From: Candidatus Caenarcanales bacterium | GTDB lineage: Bacteria > Cyanobacteriota > Vampirovibrionia > LMEP-6097 | Length of the DNA: 60,581 nt | Direction: 5' to 3' | NCBI GenBank assembly: GCA_022447685.1 | Contig: JAKVAO010000008.1 | Span: 1 to 60,581 of the forward strand | In this document: piece after piece, positions 1 to 8,577 of the stretch | How the letters are laid out: each line of letters opens with the position of its first letter | How positions within the stretch are numbered: the first letter of the stretch is position 1 | Translations under genes and position numbers: made by a program | The notes under the pieces: generated by a model | Database searches by the model: none | What the model was told of the DNA's origin: nothing | The model's input: only the letters and a program-made list of their open reading frames with translations

Positions 1-183
1 TATGAAAAATAAAATTAAGGAGCTATGTTCAAGAAAATGGACTGAACTCCGAAATAATTAATTTACTTGGTATAACTAAAAATGACAATAATTTTTTTAT
101 ACGCATAGCCCAAGCCCCTATTATCTTAACACGTATATTCATATCAGTATTATTTTAAGATCTGATTAAGCCTAAAATTAAAC
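1..183. other. Left edge, no supported gene
   Basis: The first 61 bases hold a short open frame on the plus strand that ends at a TAA at 59-61. It could be the tail of a gene lying off the left edge, but it is too short to judge. The rest is AT-rich and shows no RNA gene or clear terminator. Confidence 0.4.
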
Positions 184-825
184 CTAGCTAATCTGAGCAT
201 CCAAATATTCTTTGATCCCATTTAGCTTAGCTAAACTCAATTTATCTAAATTTTCATCAGTGAGACTAAAATCACTATCTAGATTTTGAGCTTTGATCAT
301 CTCTTGATTATTAAGGGCAAATAAAGCTGGATGTTCAGTGATACCTTGCTTAAGTCCAGAATATTCATTTAACCATTCTTTATATACTGAAGTATTACCA
401 AGAGTAGCTTGAATATTAGAATCTCCTTGAATATCATTCATACTAAGACCAGATGAAGCGTCAGTATTCCTCGCAACATTCAATAAAGAAGCTTGTATTT
501 CAGGGATCATATCCAAACCTGAACCAAGAACAAAGCCACCATTCTCCATAGCCAAAGCTGCTGCCTGAGAATAGCCTTTAATATCATTTCCAAGCATAGA
601 TGAAGTAGCTTCTCTAAAATTAGCTATTGTTGCCTGTTCTTGAAGCCAAGGTAAATCTGGCGCTCCTTCATATGTTTCTATTAGACCCCAATCAGGGTGA
701 AATATAGTAACAGGAATTTTCCCTTCTTCCTCTGCTTGTTTATATTCTTCAAAATCACTAATATAAGCTAATCCAACATCAAAACTTTTTTTATCCCCAT
801 CTATAATATTATTCGTAAACAACAT
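184..825 (-). CDS. Hypothetical protein, 213 aa
   Basis: I do not recognise a family. The protein is soluble-looking, acidic and lacks a signal peptide or membrane segment. It is rich in Asn, Ser and Leu, like the other lineage-specific proteins in this window. The C-terminal third looks helical. Upstream of the ATG there is a TATATT four bases before the start and no Shine-Dalgarno, so the start is only moderately supported. It is transcribed away from the small ORF at 972. The frame is open over 640 bases without interruption, which supports a real gene. Confidence 0.55.
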   Translation of the reverse strand: MLFTNNIIDGDKKSFDVGLAYISDFEEYKQAEEEGKIPVTIFHPDWGLIETYEGAPDLPWLQEQATIANFREATSSMLGNDIKGYSQAAALAMENGGFVLGSGLDMIPEIQASLLNVARNTDASSGLSMNDIQGDSNIQATLGNTSVYKEWLNEYSGLKQGITEHPALFALNNQEMIKAQNLDSDFSLTDENLDKLSLAKLNGIKEYLDAQIS

Positions 826-971
826 CGCAAATATACAAAGTAATTTTTAGATTATTTTTGATAAATTAACGCAAACTTAATCAAAGCTGTGCATCAAATA
901 GACTAGGTAAGTCGTAGTAGGTTCACAGTATATAGTCGGATATATATTCGGAATTTAGGAGAGAAGGAAAT

Positions 972-1079
972 ATGTACAATTTTAAGCGAAGAGTTATCGC
1001 ACGAAAAGATATGTTTTGGGATAGCTTATTTCTAATGTTTCTTATAGCATTTGTAAGCTTTCACTTATTCGTAGCCTAA
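972..1079 (+). CDS. Small single-span membrane protein, 35 aa
   Basis: An ATG at 972 follows a good Shine-Dalgarno (AGGAGAGAAGG, 955-970 region). The 35-codon frame ends with TAA at 1077-1079. The peptide has a basic N-terminus (KRRVIARK) and then a hydrophobic helix (LFLMFLIAFVSF), so it looks like a one-pass inner-membrane miniprotein with its N-terminus inside. It ends seven bases before the stop of the convergent gene at 1087. Function is unknown. The ribosome binding site and topology are the only support. Confidence 0.5.
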   Translation: MYNFKRRVIARKDMFWDSLFLMFLIAFVSFHLFVA

Positions 1080-1086
1080 TTTATCT

Positions 1087-1836
1087 TTAGCGCTTCTTTA
1101 GAAGCAACCAGTCTTTAACTGCATTAAATTTATAACGATTAGCAGCTATAAATCTATATGAACCTTTGAATATAGATCTAAATGGCGGCAAGTCTAATAA
1201 ATATAAAAAAGGAAGTAGAATCGGTATTCTACTAAGCATACATGTAAATACTTCCACACCCGATACTAAAGTAAATTCTTTGGTGAACATCTTAATTTCT
1301 TGCACTTTATGAGCTTTAGGGAGCTTAAGTATTTTCTGAGCAAATTCAGAATTAATACCAAGTGACTCTAGACCTAGTCTATTCATCAGCTTCATAATCA
1401 AGCCAATACTATTAGAACAGAGAAAACAAGTATCATCATAGAGCACAACGTCTTTGGGTTTTATACGTATTTTACTAAGTTCTAATTTTAACTTCAGACC
1501 AACTGTCTTATCCGTGGTCTGCTCTGGGTTGTCCCCCAACTCAGAGGCTATTTTAAGCAGCTCTAATACATCTTTTAAGAGTTGAACAATATCAACACAA
1601 GCAATGTTATTGTCATAATCTTTGAGGTTATTTGTCGCTCTTTTGGCAACCTTAATAGCCCCAGTAACCCTGTTTTCACTCAATAAATGGCAAGTGACCA
1701 TCAACTGAATCAAAGCTTGGTAGTAAGGCCTGTCATCACCACGATATGACTGCCAGAGCTCCTCTAACTGCTCATGAGCATGGAAAAATTTGCCTTTATT
1801 GAATAAGCGGAGCGACTCTAGAAGTATGACTAGCAT
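1087..1836 (-). CDS. DUF309-DCC (DUF393) fusion protein
   Basis: Residues about 5-90 match DUF309, with the motif FHAHEQLEELW and a helical bundle. Residues about 130-245 match the DCC/DUF393 thiol-disulfide oxidoreductase-like family, which opens with VVLYDDTCFLCSNSI; the two Cys (CFLC) are the presumed redox pair. I know both as separate short proteins; the fusion is unusual. It is divergent from the LOV-LytTR gene, with 40 bases between the start codons. DCC proteins often sit near photolyase and light-stress genes in other bacteria, so a photo-oxidative role is plausible but inferred. The substrate is unknown. Confidence 0.75.
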   Translation of the reverse strand: MLVILLESLRLFNKGKFFHAHEQLEELWQSYRGDDRPYYQALIQLMVTCHLLSENRVTGAIKVAKRATNNLKDYDNNIACVDIVQLLKDVLELLKIASELGDNPEQTTDKTVGLKLKLELSKIRIKPKDVVLYDDTCFLCSNSIGLIMKLMNRLGLESLGINSEFAQKILKLPKAHKVQEIKMFTKEFTLVSGVEVFTCMLSRIPILLPFLYLLDLPPFRSIFKGSYRFIAANRYKFNAVKDWLLLKKR

Positions 1837-1861
1837 ATATATAATTTATGCCACAATCTGC

Positions 1862-1867
1862 TAAAAT
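1862..1867 (+). promoter_or_regulatory. -10 element of the LOV-LytTR gene
   Basis: TGCTAAAAT reads as an extended -10 (TAAAAT at 1862-1867). Only nine bases separate it from the ATG at 1877 and no Shine-Dalgarno lies between, so the mRNA would be leaderless or nearly so. The 40-base divergent gap to the DUF309-DCC gene must hold both promoters. Confidence 0.45.
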
Positions 1868-1876
1868 GCTTAGTTA

Positions 1877-2644
1877 ATGGATATTTCGGCTGTGAGTGAT
1901 GAGAAATTAGCAAGAGAACTTAAAAACTTCGCTTTAGAGTCTACGAGTTGCGGTGTCGCAATTGCAGACATGCAAGTTGAGGATCAACCGCTAATATATA
2001 TTAATAAAGGTTTTGAGAAAATCTCGGGCTACACTAGAGATGAAGTCATCGGTCAAAACTGTCGTTTCTTACAAGGAGATGATACAGAACAACCTCAGTT
2101 AGAATTACTTAGACATGCACTAAGAGAGGGTGAAGATGTTATGGTCACCCTTAGGAACTACAGAAAAGACGGTACAATTTTCTACAACGAGCTTTATTTA
2201 TCACCAATCAAAGATTCTAACGGTAAAGTAACTCACTTTATTGGAGTTCAGAATGACGTCACAAGAAGAGAGATCCTAGGACAGGAACTTGCAAAACACA
2301 AATCCAACAAAATTGCAGTTAAAGACTACGAAGAGGGAAGTATCAGACTACTTTCTCCAGAGCAGATTATATACATCGAAAGAGAAAGCAGACAGGTAAT
2401 CATATACACTAACGAGAAAGCATTTCCTACATATTTCACTATTGAGAAGCTTGAAAGACGCCTATCACACTGCGAATTCTACAAAGCTAACAAAGGTGCG
2501 TTGATCAACCTTAACTATATTGAACATATGATCCCTAATGGTGATGGTACTTACGATATAGTTTTAAAAGACAAGAGAGAGGCTGAAATCACAGCATCTA
2601 GAAGTGGCTCAAAAGCTATTCTTAAAGACCTGCAAATACAGTAA
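1877..2644 (+). CDS. LOV-LytTR blue-light transcription factor
   Basis: Residues about 20-130 form a PAS domain of the LOV type. GQNCRFLQ (59-66) carries Cys62, the residue that forms the flavin adduct. Asn94 (NYRKDG), Asn104 and Gln125 (FIGVQNDVT) match the flavin-contacting residues of the family. Residues about 150-255 are a LytTR DNA-binding domain (IIYIERESR...FYKANKGALINLNYI). A short helical linker joins the two, so the protein is predicted to be a one-component regulator that changes DNA binding on blue-light illumination. It stands alone, ended by the hairpin terminator at 2777. Likely targets are its divergent neighbour and the two epimerase-family genes downstream; this is inference. 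Confidence 0.88.
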   Translation: MDISAVSDEKLARELKNFALESTSCGVAIADMQVEDQPLIYINKGFEKISGYTRDEVIGQNCRFLQGDDTEQPQLELLRHALREGEDVMVTLRNYRKDGTIFYNELYLSPIKDSNGKVTHFIGVQNDVTRREILGQELAKHKSNKIAVKDYEEGSIRLLSPEQIIYIERESRQVIIYTNEKAFPTYFTIEKLERRLSHCEFYKANKGALINLNYIEHMIPNGDGTYDIVLKDKREAEITASRSGSKAILKDLQIQ

Positions 2645-2776
2645 TACCCATTGTCGGACTGCATTTTGCGACAAGCAAATGACACTTGAGACGCATATCT
2701 GCAACTTAGCCATTCCTTAACTTAAATATATAGAATCAGGGCTATTATATTAACATACACATAAAACCAGCTTATG

Positions 2777-2823
2777 CCAGAAACTATGTTTTCTCTTCGC
2801 TTAGTTTCTGGTTACTTTTTTTA
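2777..2823 (+). terminator. Intrinsic terminator after the LOV gene
   Basis: CCAGAAACTA (2777-2786) pairs perfectly with TAGTTTCTGG (2802-2811), and a T-rich run (TTACTTTTTTT) follows. It lies about 130 bases after the stop codon and insulates the next gene. Confidence 0.8.
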
Positions 2824-2856
2824 AGGGGTGCGTGTTCGTCATAAAGGGAGTCTCCA

Positions 2857-4260
2857 ATGGGCGAAGCTATCGAATTTTCTCAAGTAATACCCTGTGATTC
2901 ACAGTATCTTTACGATTGGCATAATATGCCAAAAGCTCTCAGTCGTTTAATTCCTCCATGGGAAAAAGTAAGAGTAAAGAAACATCCTAGTACTTTAATC
3001 AATGAATCTGAAGTTAATATAGATTTACTAATGGGACCACTGTCTTTGAACTGGGATCTGAAAATACACGATGTTGTCGAAGGTAAACAATTTTGTGACA
3101 GCCAAGTCAAAGGTCCTTTCAAGGAATGGACACATAGACACGAAATGCGTGAGATGAATGATAGTAATTCATTACTTGTTGAAAATGTAAATTTCAAAAT
3201 GCCAGTATTTCATTCACTAGGTTCTAAGTATTTTGCTATAGACAAACTGAAGAAATTGTTCCAATATAGATTTCAAGTCATCTCAAATGACATAAAAAGA
3301 CATTTCAAATATAAAGGGAGAAAAGCCATGAAAATTTTAGTTTCAGGTGCTACAGGATTAGTAGGTAAAGCTCTTACTGAATTTTTAGAGTCGGGCGGAC
3401 ACGAAGTGCTTAAATTAAGCAGATCTGAAGCTCATAAAGACGACCAATTAAACTGGACTCCACCAGACAATGATTTCGCTGGATCAGTTGACCAAGAGAA
3501 ACTAGAAGGCTTAGATGCAGTTGTGCATTTGGCAGGTGAGAATATAGCATCCAAAAGATGGTCAGTTGAGCAGAAAGAAAAAATCAAAAATTCAAGAGTG
3601 CTTGGTACTCAATTCTTAGTTGATCAACTCTGTAATTTAAAGAATCCACCAAAGACTTTTATTTGTGCTTCAGCTATTGGCTACTATGGTCATAGCTTAG
3701 ATGAGTTATATGATGAAAACTCTGAATCTGGTGAAGGCTTCCTCGCTGAAACATGTAAGCTATGGGAAGATGCAACAGCTAAAGCTAAAGATAAAGGAAT
3801 TAGAGTTGTAAACACTAGAATCGGTGTTGTTCTTGACCCTAGAGAAGGTGCTCTTGCAAAAATGCTGCCTATATTCCAAATCGGAGGTGGAGGAAATCTA
3901 GGTAAAGGCTCACAGTGGATGAGTTGGGTAGCCTTAGATGACGTAGTTGGTGCAATACATCACTGTATTATGAATGAAAATATCTCAGGTGCCGTGAATC
4001 TAGTTGCTCCAGAGCCAGTTCAGAACCAAGAGTTTACTAAAATACTTGCGAAAGTTTTATTTAGACCAGCTTTATTCCCAGCTCCAGCATTTGCTTTAAG
4101 GATTGCACTTGGAGAAATGGCTGATGCTTTACTACTTTCTAGTACTAAGGTTGATGCTAAAGCTCTTCGTGACAGTGGCTACGAATTTAGCTATCCGAAT
4201 CTAGAATCTGCATTAAGACACATGCTTGGTAAAGCTGAGAAAGTTACTGCAAGTGTCTAG
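2857..4260 (+). CDS. SRPBCC-TIGR01777 fusion epimerase
   Basis: Residues about 1-145 look like an SRPBCC/START-type ligand-binding domain. From about 157 a TIGR01777-family SDR begins with the Rossmann motif (KILVSGATGLVGKAL) and runs through the typical HLAGENIA and SAIGYYG segments to the C-terminal DUF1731-like tail. The fusion occurs in other bacteria; the substrate is unknown. The start is preceded by AAGGGAG with a six-base spacer, so this gene is translated with a leader, unlike its neighbours. A second ATG at the SDR start (3328) is also preceded by AAAGGGAG, so an internal start giving the SDR alone is possible. Confidence 0.82.
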   Translation: MGEAIEFSQVIPCDSQYLYDWHNMPKALSRLIPPWEKVRVKKHPSTLINESEVNIDLLMGPLSLNWDLKIHDVVEGKQFCDSQVKGPFKEWTHRHEMREMNDSNSLLVENVNFKMPVFHSLGSKYFAIDKLKKLFQYRFQVISNDIKRHFKYKGRKAMKILVSGATGLVGKALTEFLESGGHEVLKLSRSEAHKDDQLNWTPPDNDFAGSVDQEKLEGLDAVVHLAGENIASKRWSVEQKEKIKNSRVLGTQFLVDQLCNLKNPPKTFICASAIGYYGHSLDELYDENSESGEGFLAETCKLWEDATAKAKDKGIRVVNTRIGVVLDPREGALAKMLPIFQIGGGGNLGKGSQWMSWVALDDVVGAIHHCIMNENISGAVNLVAPEPVQNQEFTKILAKVLFRPALFPAPAFALRIALGEMADALLLSSTKVDAKALRDSGYEFSYPNLESALRHMLGKAEKVTASV

Positions 4261-4288
4261 GCAATCGCTGAAAAAGATAAATCAGGCT

Positions 4289-4294
4289 TATAAT
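4289..4294 (+). promoter_or_regulatory. -10 element of the SDR-DUF2867 gene
   Basis: A perfect TATAAT eight bases before the ATG at 4303, with no Shine-Dalgarno between, predicts a leaderless transcript independent of the upstream gene. Confidence 0.5.
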
Positions 4295-4302
4295 AGATTT
4301 AT

Positions 4303-5808
4303 ATGAAGATTTTAGTAACCGGAGCTAATGGTTATATTGGCAAAAGGTTAATCAATTACTTATTATCAGCTGGACATAATGTTGTTGCACTAGTGAGAGA
4401 TACTAGGCGCTTCGATTATAATTGCTACAAAAAATTTATAAGATCAGGTCAAAAAAGACTAAAAGTCCTGCAAGGTGATTTAACAGATTTATCTAGCTGT
4501 GAACAAATACCTGAAGATATTGTCGCTGCTTACTACTTAGTTCACTCCATGTCAGCTTCCAAACCCAAAAGTGATTTCTATGAGATGGAAACATTATGTG
4601 CGAAAAATTTTATTGAATTAGTATCTAAAACACAGATTGAACAGACTATATATCTCGGTGGCATAGCGAATGATCACGAACTATCTAAGCACCTCAGCTC
4701 TAGATTACATGTAGAAGAAATCCTAAAAGAGGGTGATTATCACTTAACTGTTCTCAGAGCTGCAATTATCATTGGTTCAGGCAGTGCTTCATTTGAAATC
4801 ATTAGGGACTTAGTTGAAAAATTACCAATAATGTTCACCCCTAAATGGGTGGATAACAAGTGCCAACCAATAGCAATATATGATGTCATGAGATATCTAC
4901 TTGCTGTGCTTCTAAAAAATGAAGCCTTCGACCAAGCCTTTGATATCGGTGGACCAGATATTCTAAGTTATAAAGAAATGTTACTCGGCTATGCTAAAGC
5001 CCGTGGACTCAAGAGATGGGTAATCGATATACCATTTATGAGTACTCGCTTCTCATCCTATTGGTTATACCTAGTAACTTCTACAACCTATTCCTTAGCA
5101 AGAGCACTTGTCGATAGTTTAAAAAACGAAGTAGTTTGTAAACGTGAAGGAATCAAAAATATAATCCCACAGCATAAATGCTACGACTATGAAACAGCAG
5201 TTAAACGTGCCCTCTATAGAGTTAATACCAACAACGTGTTTTCCAGTTGGACAGACTCACTTGTAAAAGGAGCTATGGAAGACTCTCTCTACTTGGATAG
5301 TATAGAAAGACTTTATGATAGACAGAAAGGAGTCTTTATAGACGAAAATGAAATTGAATTTGACAGAGATCTTAATGAAGTCATAGAAAACCTGTGGAGC
5401 ATAGGTGGCACTAGAGGTTGGTATTACATGGACTGGGCTTGGGAGATAAGAGGCTTTCTCGACAAACTCGTTGGAGGAGTTGGTTTAAGACGAGGCAGAA
5501 GAAGTGAAAACTTACTAGAACCTGGTGATGCACTAGATTTCTGGAGAGTACTGATCGCCAATAGGCATAATAAACATTTACTGCTATTTGCAGAGATGAA
5601 ATTACCTGGAGAAGCTTGGCTAGAATTCAAGATCAAGCAAAGAGATAAAAAAAATATCTTTGTGATTAGAGCAACATTTCACCCCAAAGGACTTCTGGGC
5701 AGATTGTACTGGTATATTCTTATTCCTGTTCACTTTTTTATATTTAAAGAAATGGCGAAAGCTATTATTAATTATAGACCCAAGCAAAAGACTATTTCTG
5801 TCACATAG
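4303..5808 (+). CDS. SDR family NAD(P)-binding protein with DUF2867
   Basis: The N-terminal third is an atypical short-chain dehydrogenase/NmrA-like Rossmann domain (KILVTGANGYIGKRL). The C-terminal part, from about residue 345, has the DUF2867 features (WYYMDWAWEIRGFLDKLVGG, RRGR, LLLFAEMKLPGEAWLEF). The length of 501 aa fits this two-domain family. The family recurs in light- and oxidative-stress gene neighbourhoods; its reaction is not established. The neighbouring TIGR01777 protein and LOV regulator support such a role here. The final helix (YWYILIPVHFFIF) is hydrophobic and may touch the membrane. Confidence 0.8.
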   Translation: MKILVTGANGYIGKRLINYLLSAGHNVVALVRDTRRFDYNCYKKFIRSGQKRLKVLQGDLTDLSSCEQIPEDIVAAYYLVHSMSASKPKSDFYEMETLCAKNFIELVSKTQIEQTIYLGGIANDHELSKHLSSRLHVEEILKEGDYHLTVLRAAIIIGSGSASFEIIRDLVEKLPIMFTPKWVDNKCQPIAIYDVMRYLLAVLLKNEAFDQAFDIGGPDILSYKEMLLGYAKARGLKRWVIDIPFMSTRFSSYWLYLVTSTTYSLARALVDSLKNEVVCKREGIKNIIPQHKCYDYETAVKRALYRVNTNNVFSSWTDSLVKGAMEDSLYLDSIERLYDRQKGVFIDENEIEFDRDLNEVIENLWSIGGTRGWYYMDWAWEIRGFLDKLVGGVGLRRGRRSENLLEPGDALDFWRVLIANRHNKHLLLFAEMKLPGEAWLEFKIKQRDKKNIFVIRATFHPKGLLGRLYWYILIPVHFFIFKEMAKAIINYRPKQKTISVT

Positions 5809-5981
5809 CTACTTTCATAGAATGGAATATTCACTCTGTAATTCTATATTAATCAGAATTAATTTATTATTAAAACCATTACTGAGATTTAAGTTTCAAA
5901 ATAATATATGAGCGATTATTAACTCTAAAGGATTAGTTCACTTTATAAAATTGAATTTGAGGGAAGCTCAAGGAACTCATC

Positions 5982-6572
5982 ATGGTTTTAACCACAAATA
6001 CAGCATACCAAGCGAACACACTTCCATCATCCCCACTCAAGATAGCTGCTTTATCAAATAATCCCTTCCAGTTTTTTTCAAATATTTCAGGTAACATTCA
6101 AAGCGTTGAAAGCAAAAATTCTAAAAGCTTTCCTTATAACTTCCTTGCTACAAGCAAGGTTCAAAGTTCTAAAGGAGCAATCAAAAATAATATTATATAC
6201 ATTCTCACACCTAAAGATTCAAAAGTAAATCGAAAAGAATTAAATAAATTTGTTAACGAGCATGCAAAAGATATCGAAGATTTAAAATTAATAGAATTAA
6301 AGTTTGATAGACCTGAAGATGCATACAAGGCAATAAAAGGCAAAGCTAAAATTGAAAAAACTAACAAAGGCTGGGTTTTAAAAGATTCTAACAAGACAAA
6401 TAATCATTTTAATATTGAAAGCTCAAAAAGATTCCCTGTTGAGCTTGCTATGAAAAAGCTTTTTGCTCATTTTAAACCAAAATTAATGGACTATAAGCTT
6501 GATAGAGAGATAGAAAGATTTGTATATGAAGTCAACAACTCAAATATCTTAAAAAAAAATCAAAGTAAATAA
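5982..6572 (+). CDS. N-terminal fragment of a broken accessory gene
   Basis: The ATG at 5982 follows AAGGA and a long leader. No family is recognised; the first 60 residues look disordered (Ser/Asn rich) and the rest is a basic helical/alpha-beta segment. The frame ends 14 bases after a run of nine A (6551-6559). In the next frame the reading opens exactly at this run and continues without interruption into the 6685 ORF. The simplest reading is one gene, 5982-8562, split by an A-run slip and later by an in-frame TAA. Confidence 0.5.
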   Translation: MVLTTNTAYQANTLPSSPLKIAALSNNPFQFFSNISGNIQSVESKNSKSFPYNFLATSKVQSSKGAIKNNIIYILTPKDSKVNRKELNKFVNEHAKDIEDLKLIELKFDRPEDAYKAIKGKAKIEKTNKGWVLKDSNKTNNHFNIESSKRFPVELAMKKLFAHFKPKLMDYKLDREIERFVYEVNNSNILKKNQSK

Positions 6573-7572
6573 CTATCAAGATGCTGAATTTAATAAAGTA
6601 ATCAAAGAAGAAAATGCAAAGCTTGACTCATCTACAGACCTGTCACTATCAGAGACAGAAGAATCAAGTGACATTGTAATAAACATGTCTAACCTTGAAC
6701 ATGAAAGGAATAGCAGAGAAGCACTTGAATTTAACAATTTCAGAAGAGCAACTAGCATTGATGCACCTGTACAAGATTTAAGAGTACAAATAGACAATGG
6801 AAAGTTTAAAATTCAAATTAAAGCAAAGCAAGAAGCTGAAAAGTTGCTTGATACAGATAAAATGAAACTAAAATCAGAGCATTTTTTAGACAGTAACATT
6901 GGTGCTAATGGCGAAAAATTAGTTAGCTCTTTAATTAAAAATCATCTTCATTTGAACCATAAGAACCATACTAAGTCCAAGCATTTTTATGACATCAGTA
7001 TCCCAGTGAGAGGCACAGATTCAGAATTTATTAAACAAATTTCTCCCAACGGCAAAGATATAATCTTAGAAGTAAAAAGCTCCAGTGGTATCTCCCCAGA
7101 CCTCAAATATATAAGCAAGAAACAAGTATCTGAAGCATTAAATTCTTATAATGAAAGCAATGATAAACAAATGGTTTTCACTAAAGTATTTTTGGGTGAT
7201 CCTAATAATTATCAGCTAGTAGATCCTGACACCGTTTTTAAAGATTTCCCACCTGAAATTAGATATGAAAAAGATAAGGTTATAGTAGAGCCAAAGAAAG
7301 CACAAGCACCATACAGGAAAATAATTTTCTATCCAGTTCAAAATCTTATGCAGAATGCACAGCTAAAATTACAAGATGTAAAGATTTCAGTTAACACTAA
7401 TTCACAAAGACCAAGTAAACTTAATTCCTTTAATAGTTTTGATACTTGGGTAAAAGAAAATAGTATCTCCAATACAGAGCTTAAGCAAATACCTGGCTTT
7501 ATTCTTGAAAAAATACCTGACTGGGTAGAAAATTTCCCGGAACAAGAAATTACTGAGACTATAACAAAGTAA
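6553..7572 (+). CDS. Middle fragment with a possible PD-(D/E)XK nuclease core
   Basis: The frame opens at the A9 run (6553); its first ATG is at 6685. Residues after the ATG include GANGEKLVSSLI, then YDISIPV, and a strand IILEVKSSSG. This E...D...ExK spacing resembles the PD-(D/E)XK/DUF3883 nuclease fold, which is suggestive only. The frame stops at TAA 7570-7572 and the same frame continues open into the ORF at 7597, so the stop looks like a nonsense change or a readthrough point. Confidence 0.45.
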   Translation, partial: KKIKVNNYQDAEFNKVIKEENAKLDSSTDLSLSETEESSDIVINMSNLEHERNSREALEFNNFRRATSIDAPVQDLRVQIDNGKFKIQIKAKQEAEKLLDTDKMKLKSEHFLDSNIGANGEKLVSSLIKNHLHLNHKNHTKSKHFYDISIPVRGTDSEFIKQISPNGKDIILEVKSSSGISPDLKYISKKQVSEALNSYNESNDKQMVFTKVFLGDPNNYQLVDPDTVFKDFPPEIRYEKDKVIVEPKKAQAPYRKIIFYPVQNLMQNAQLKLQDVKISVNTNSQRPSKLNSFNSFDTWVKENSISNTELKQIPGFILEKIPDWVENFPEQEITETITK

Positions 7573-7596
7573 CTAGAGAATAAACCAAATGAAGAT

Positions 7597-8562
7597 GTGG
7601 AGAAAGTTTTGAACAAACTGCACAATGCAATTAAAGTTCAACGTTTTCACAATCAACTAATAGAAGCAGCTTTCATATATGAATTACTTTCTCCAGGAAA
7701 GCAAGAGGACCCAGACCTCTCTGGAAATCCTGAACTCAGCAAGCTTATTAATAAATACAAAAATAATCTAAATGATGACTTGGATATAAAAACTAAAAGA
7801 ATAATCTTTAAAGTCCAAGAGCAGCTAGCCGAAGATTTACATAGTAAAGCACTTAATAACTACTCAGACCTATATAATTCTGATCTTAAAAACAATTTAT
7901 ACAAAGATTTTTTTCCACTTAGTCAAGGCGAGAAACAAAAACTCTTAGAAAATGAATCCAGTCTCAAAGACTATAATAATTTTGCTAAGCACCGTGATAT
8001 ATCCTATGGTGATAGACAAAAAAAGATTAGAGGACTTGCAGAAAGCCAAAGAAATAAAATTAAGCAACTGGTACTAAGTTATTTCAATTCAGAGAAATCA
8101 AAGTATAAAATCAAAAAATTCAAAGACGATATACTTCAGTTAGAACACTTGGAAACAGGCAAATCAAAAGCGTTAGAGCTATTTCCTTTTAGTTATGCCG
8201 CAAAAAGCATACTATATCCTGGAGATAAAATTACTGAACCTACAATCATCCCAAGTTCTGAAGAAGAATACGGCATACTCCCTAATTCATTAATAGCTTT
8301 CTATAACCAATACCCAGGAAGAGCTGAAGGAATTCATTTAATTGAAACTACAGATCATCCGAGTAATTTCAATCATAGCTTCCATAAATTTTTAACTGAT
8401 CCAAGAACAAGTGCTAATGCAACAATCTATGGTTCAAGCATCAATGGAACTCTTAATAACAATAAATTCACTAAGCATGATCAAGAAAGTTTATATGAAG
8501 AATTTGAAAATAGACTTACTGAAATTCAAAATTTCTATGATTCAATTGATGAGCTAGTTTAA
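7597..8562 (+). CDS. C-terminal fragment of the broken accessory gene
   Basis: The listed start is a GTG at 7597, but the frame is open from just after the TAA at 7570-7572 and is in phase with the preceding ORF. No Shine-Dalgarno or clear -10 supports independent initiation. The protein is helical, Lys/Asn rich, with a stretch near the end (YNQYPGRAEGIHLIETTDHP) that I cannot assign. Confidence 0.45.
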   Translation: MEKVLNKLHNAIKVQRFHNQLIEAAFIYELLSPGKQEDPDLSGNPELSKLINKYKNNLNDDLDIKTKRIIFKVQEQLAEDLHSKALNNYSDLYNSDLKNNLYKDFFPLSQGEKQKLLENESSLKDYNNFAKHRDISYGDRQKKIRGLAESQRNKIKQLVLSYFNSEKSKYKIKKFKDDILQLEHLETGKSKALELFPFSYAAKSILYPGDKITEPTIIPSSEEEYGILPNSLIAFYNQYPGRAEGIHLIETTDHPSNFNHSFHKFLTDPRTSANATIYGSSINGTLNNNKFTKHDQESLYEEFENRLTEIQNFYDSIDELV

Positions 8563-8577
8563 GGCGTAAAGAGGAAA

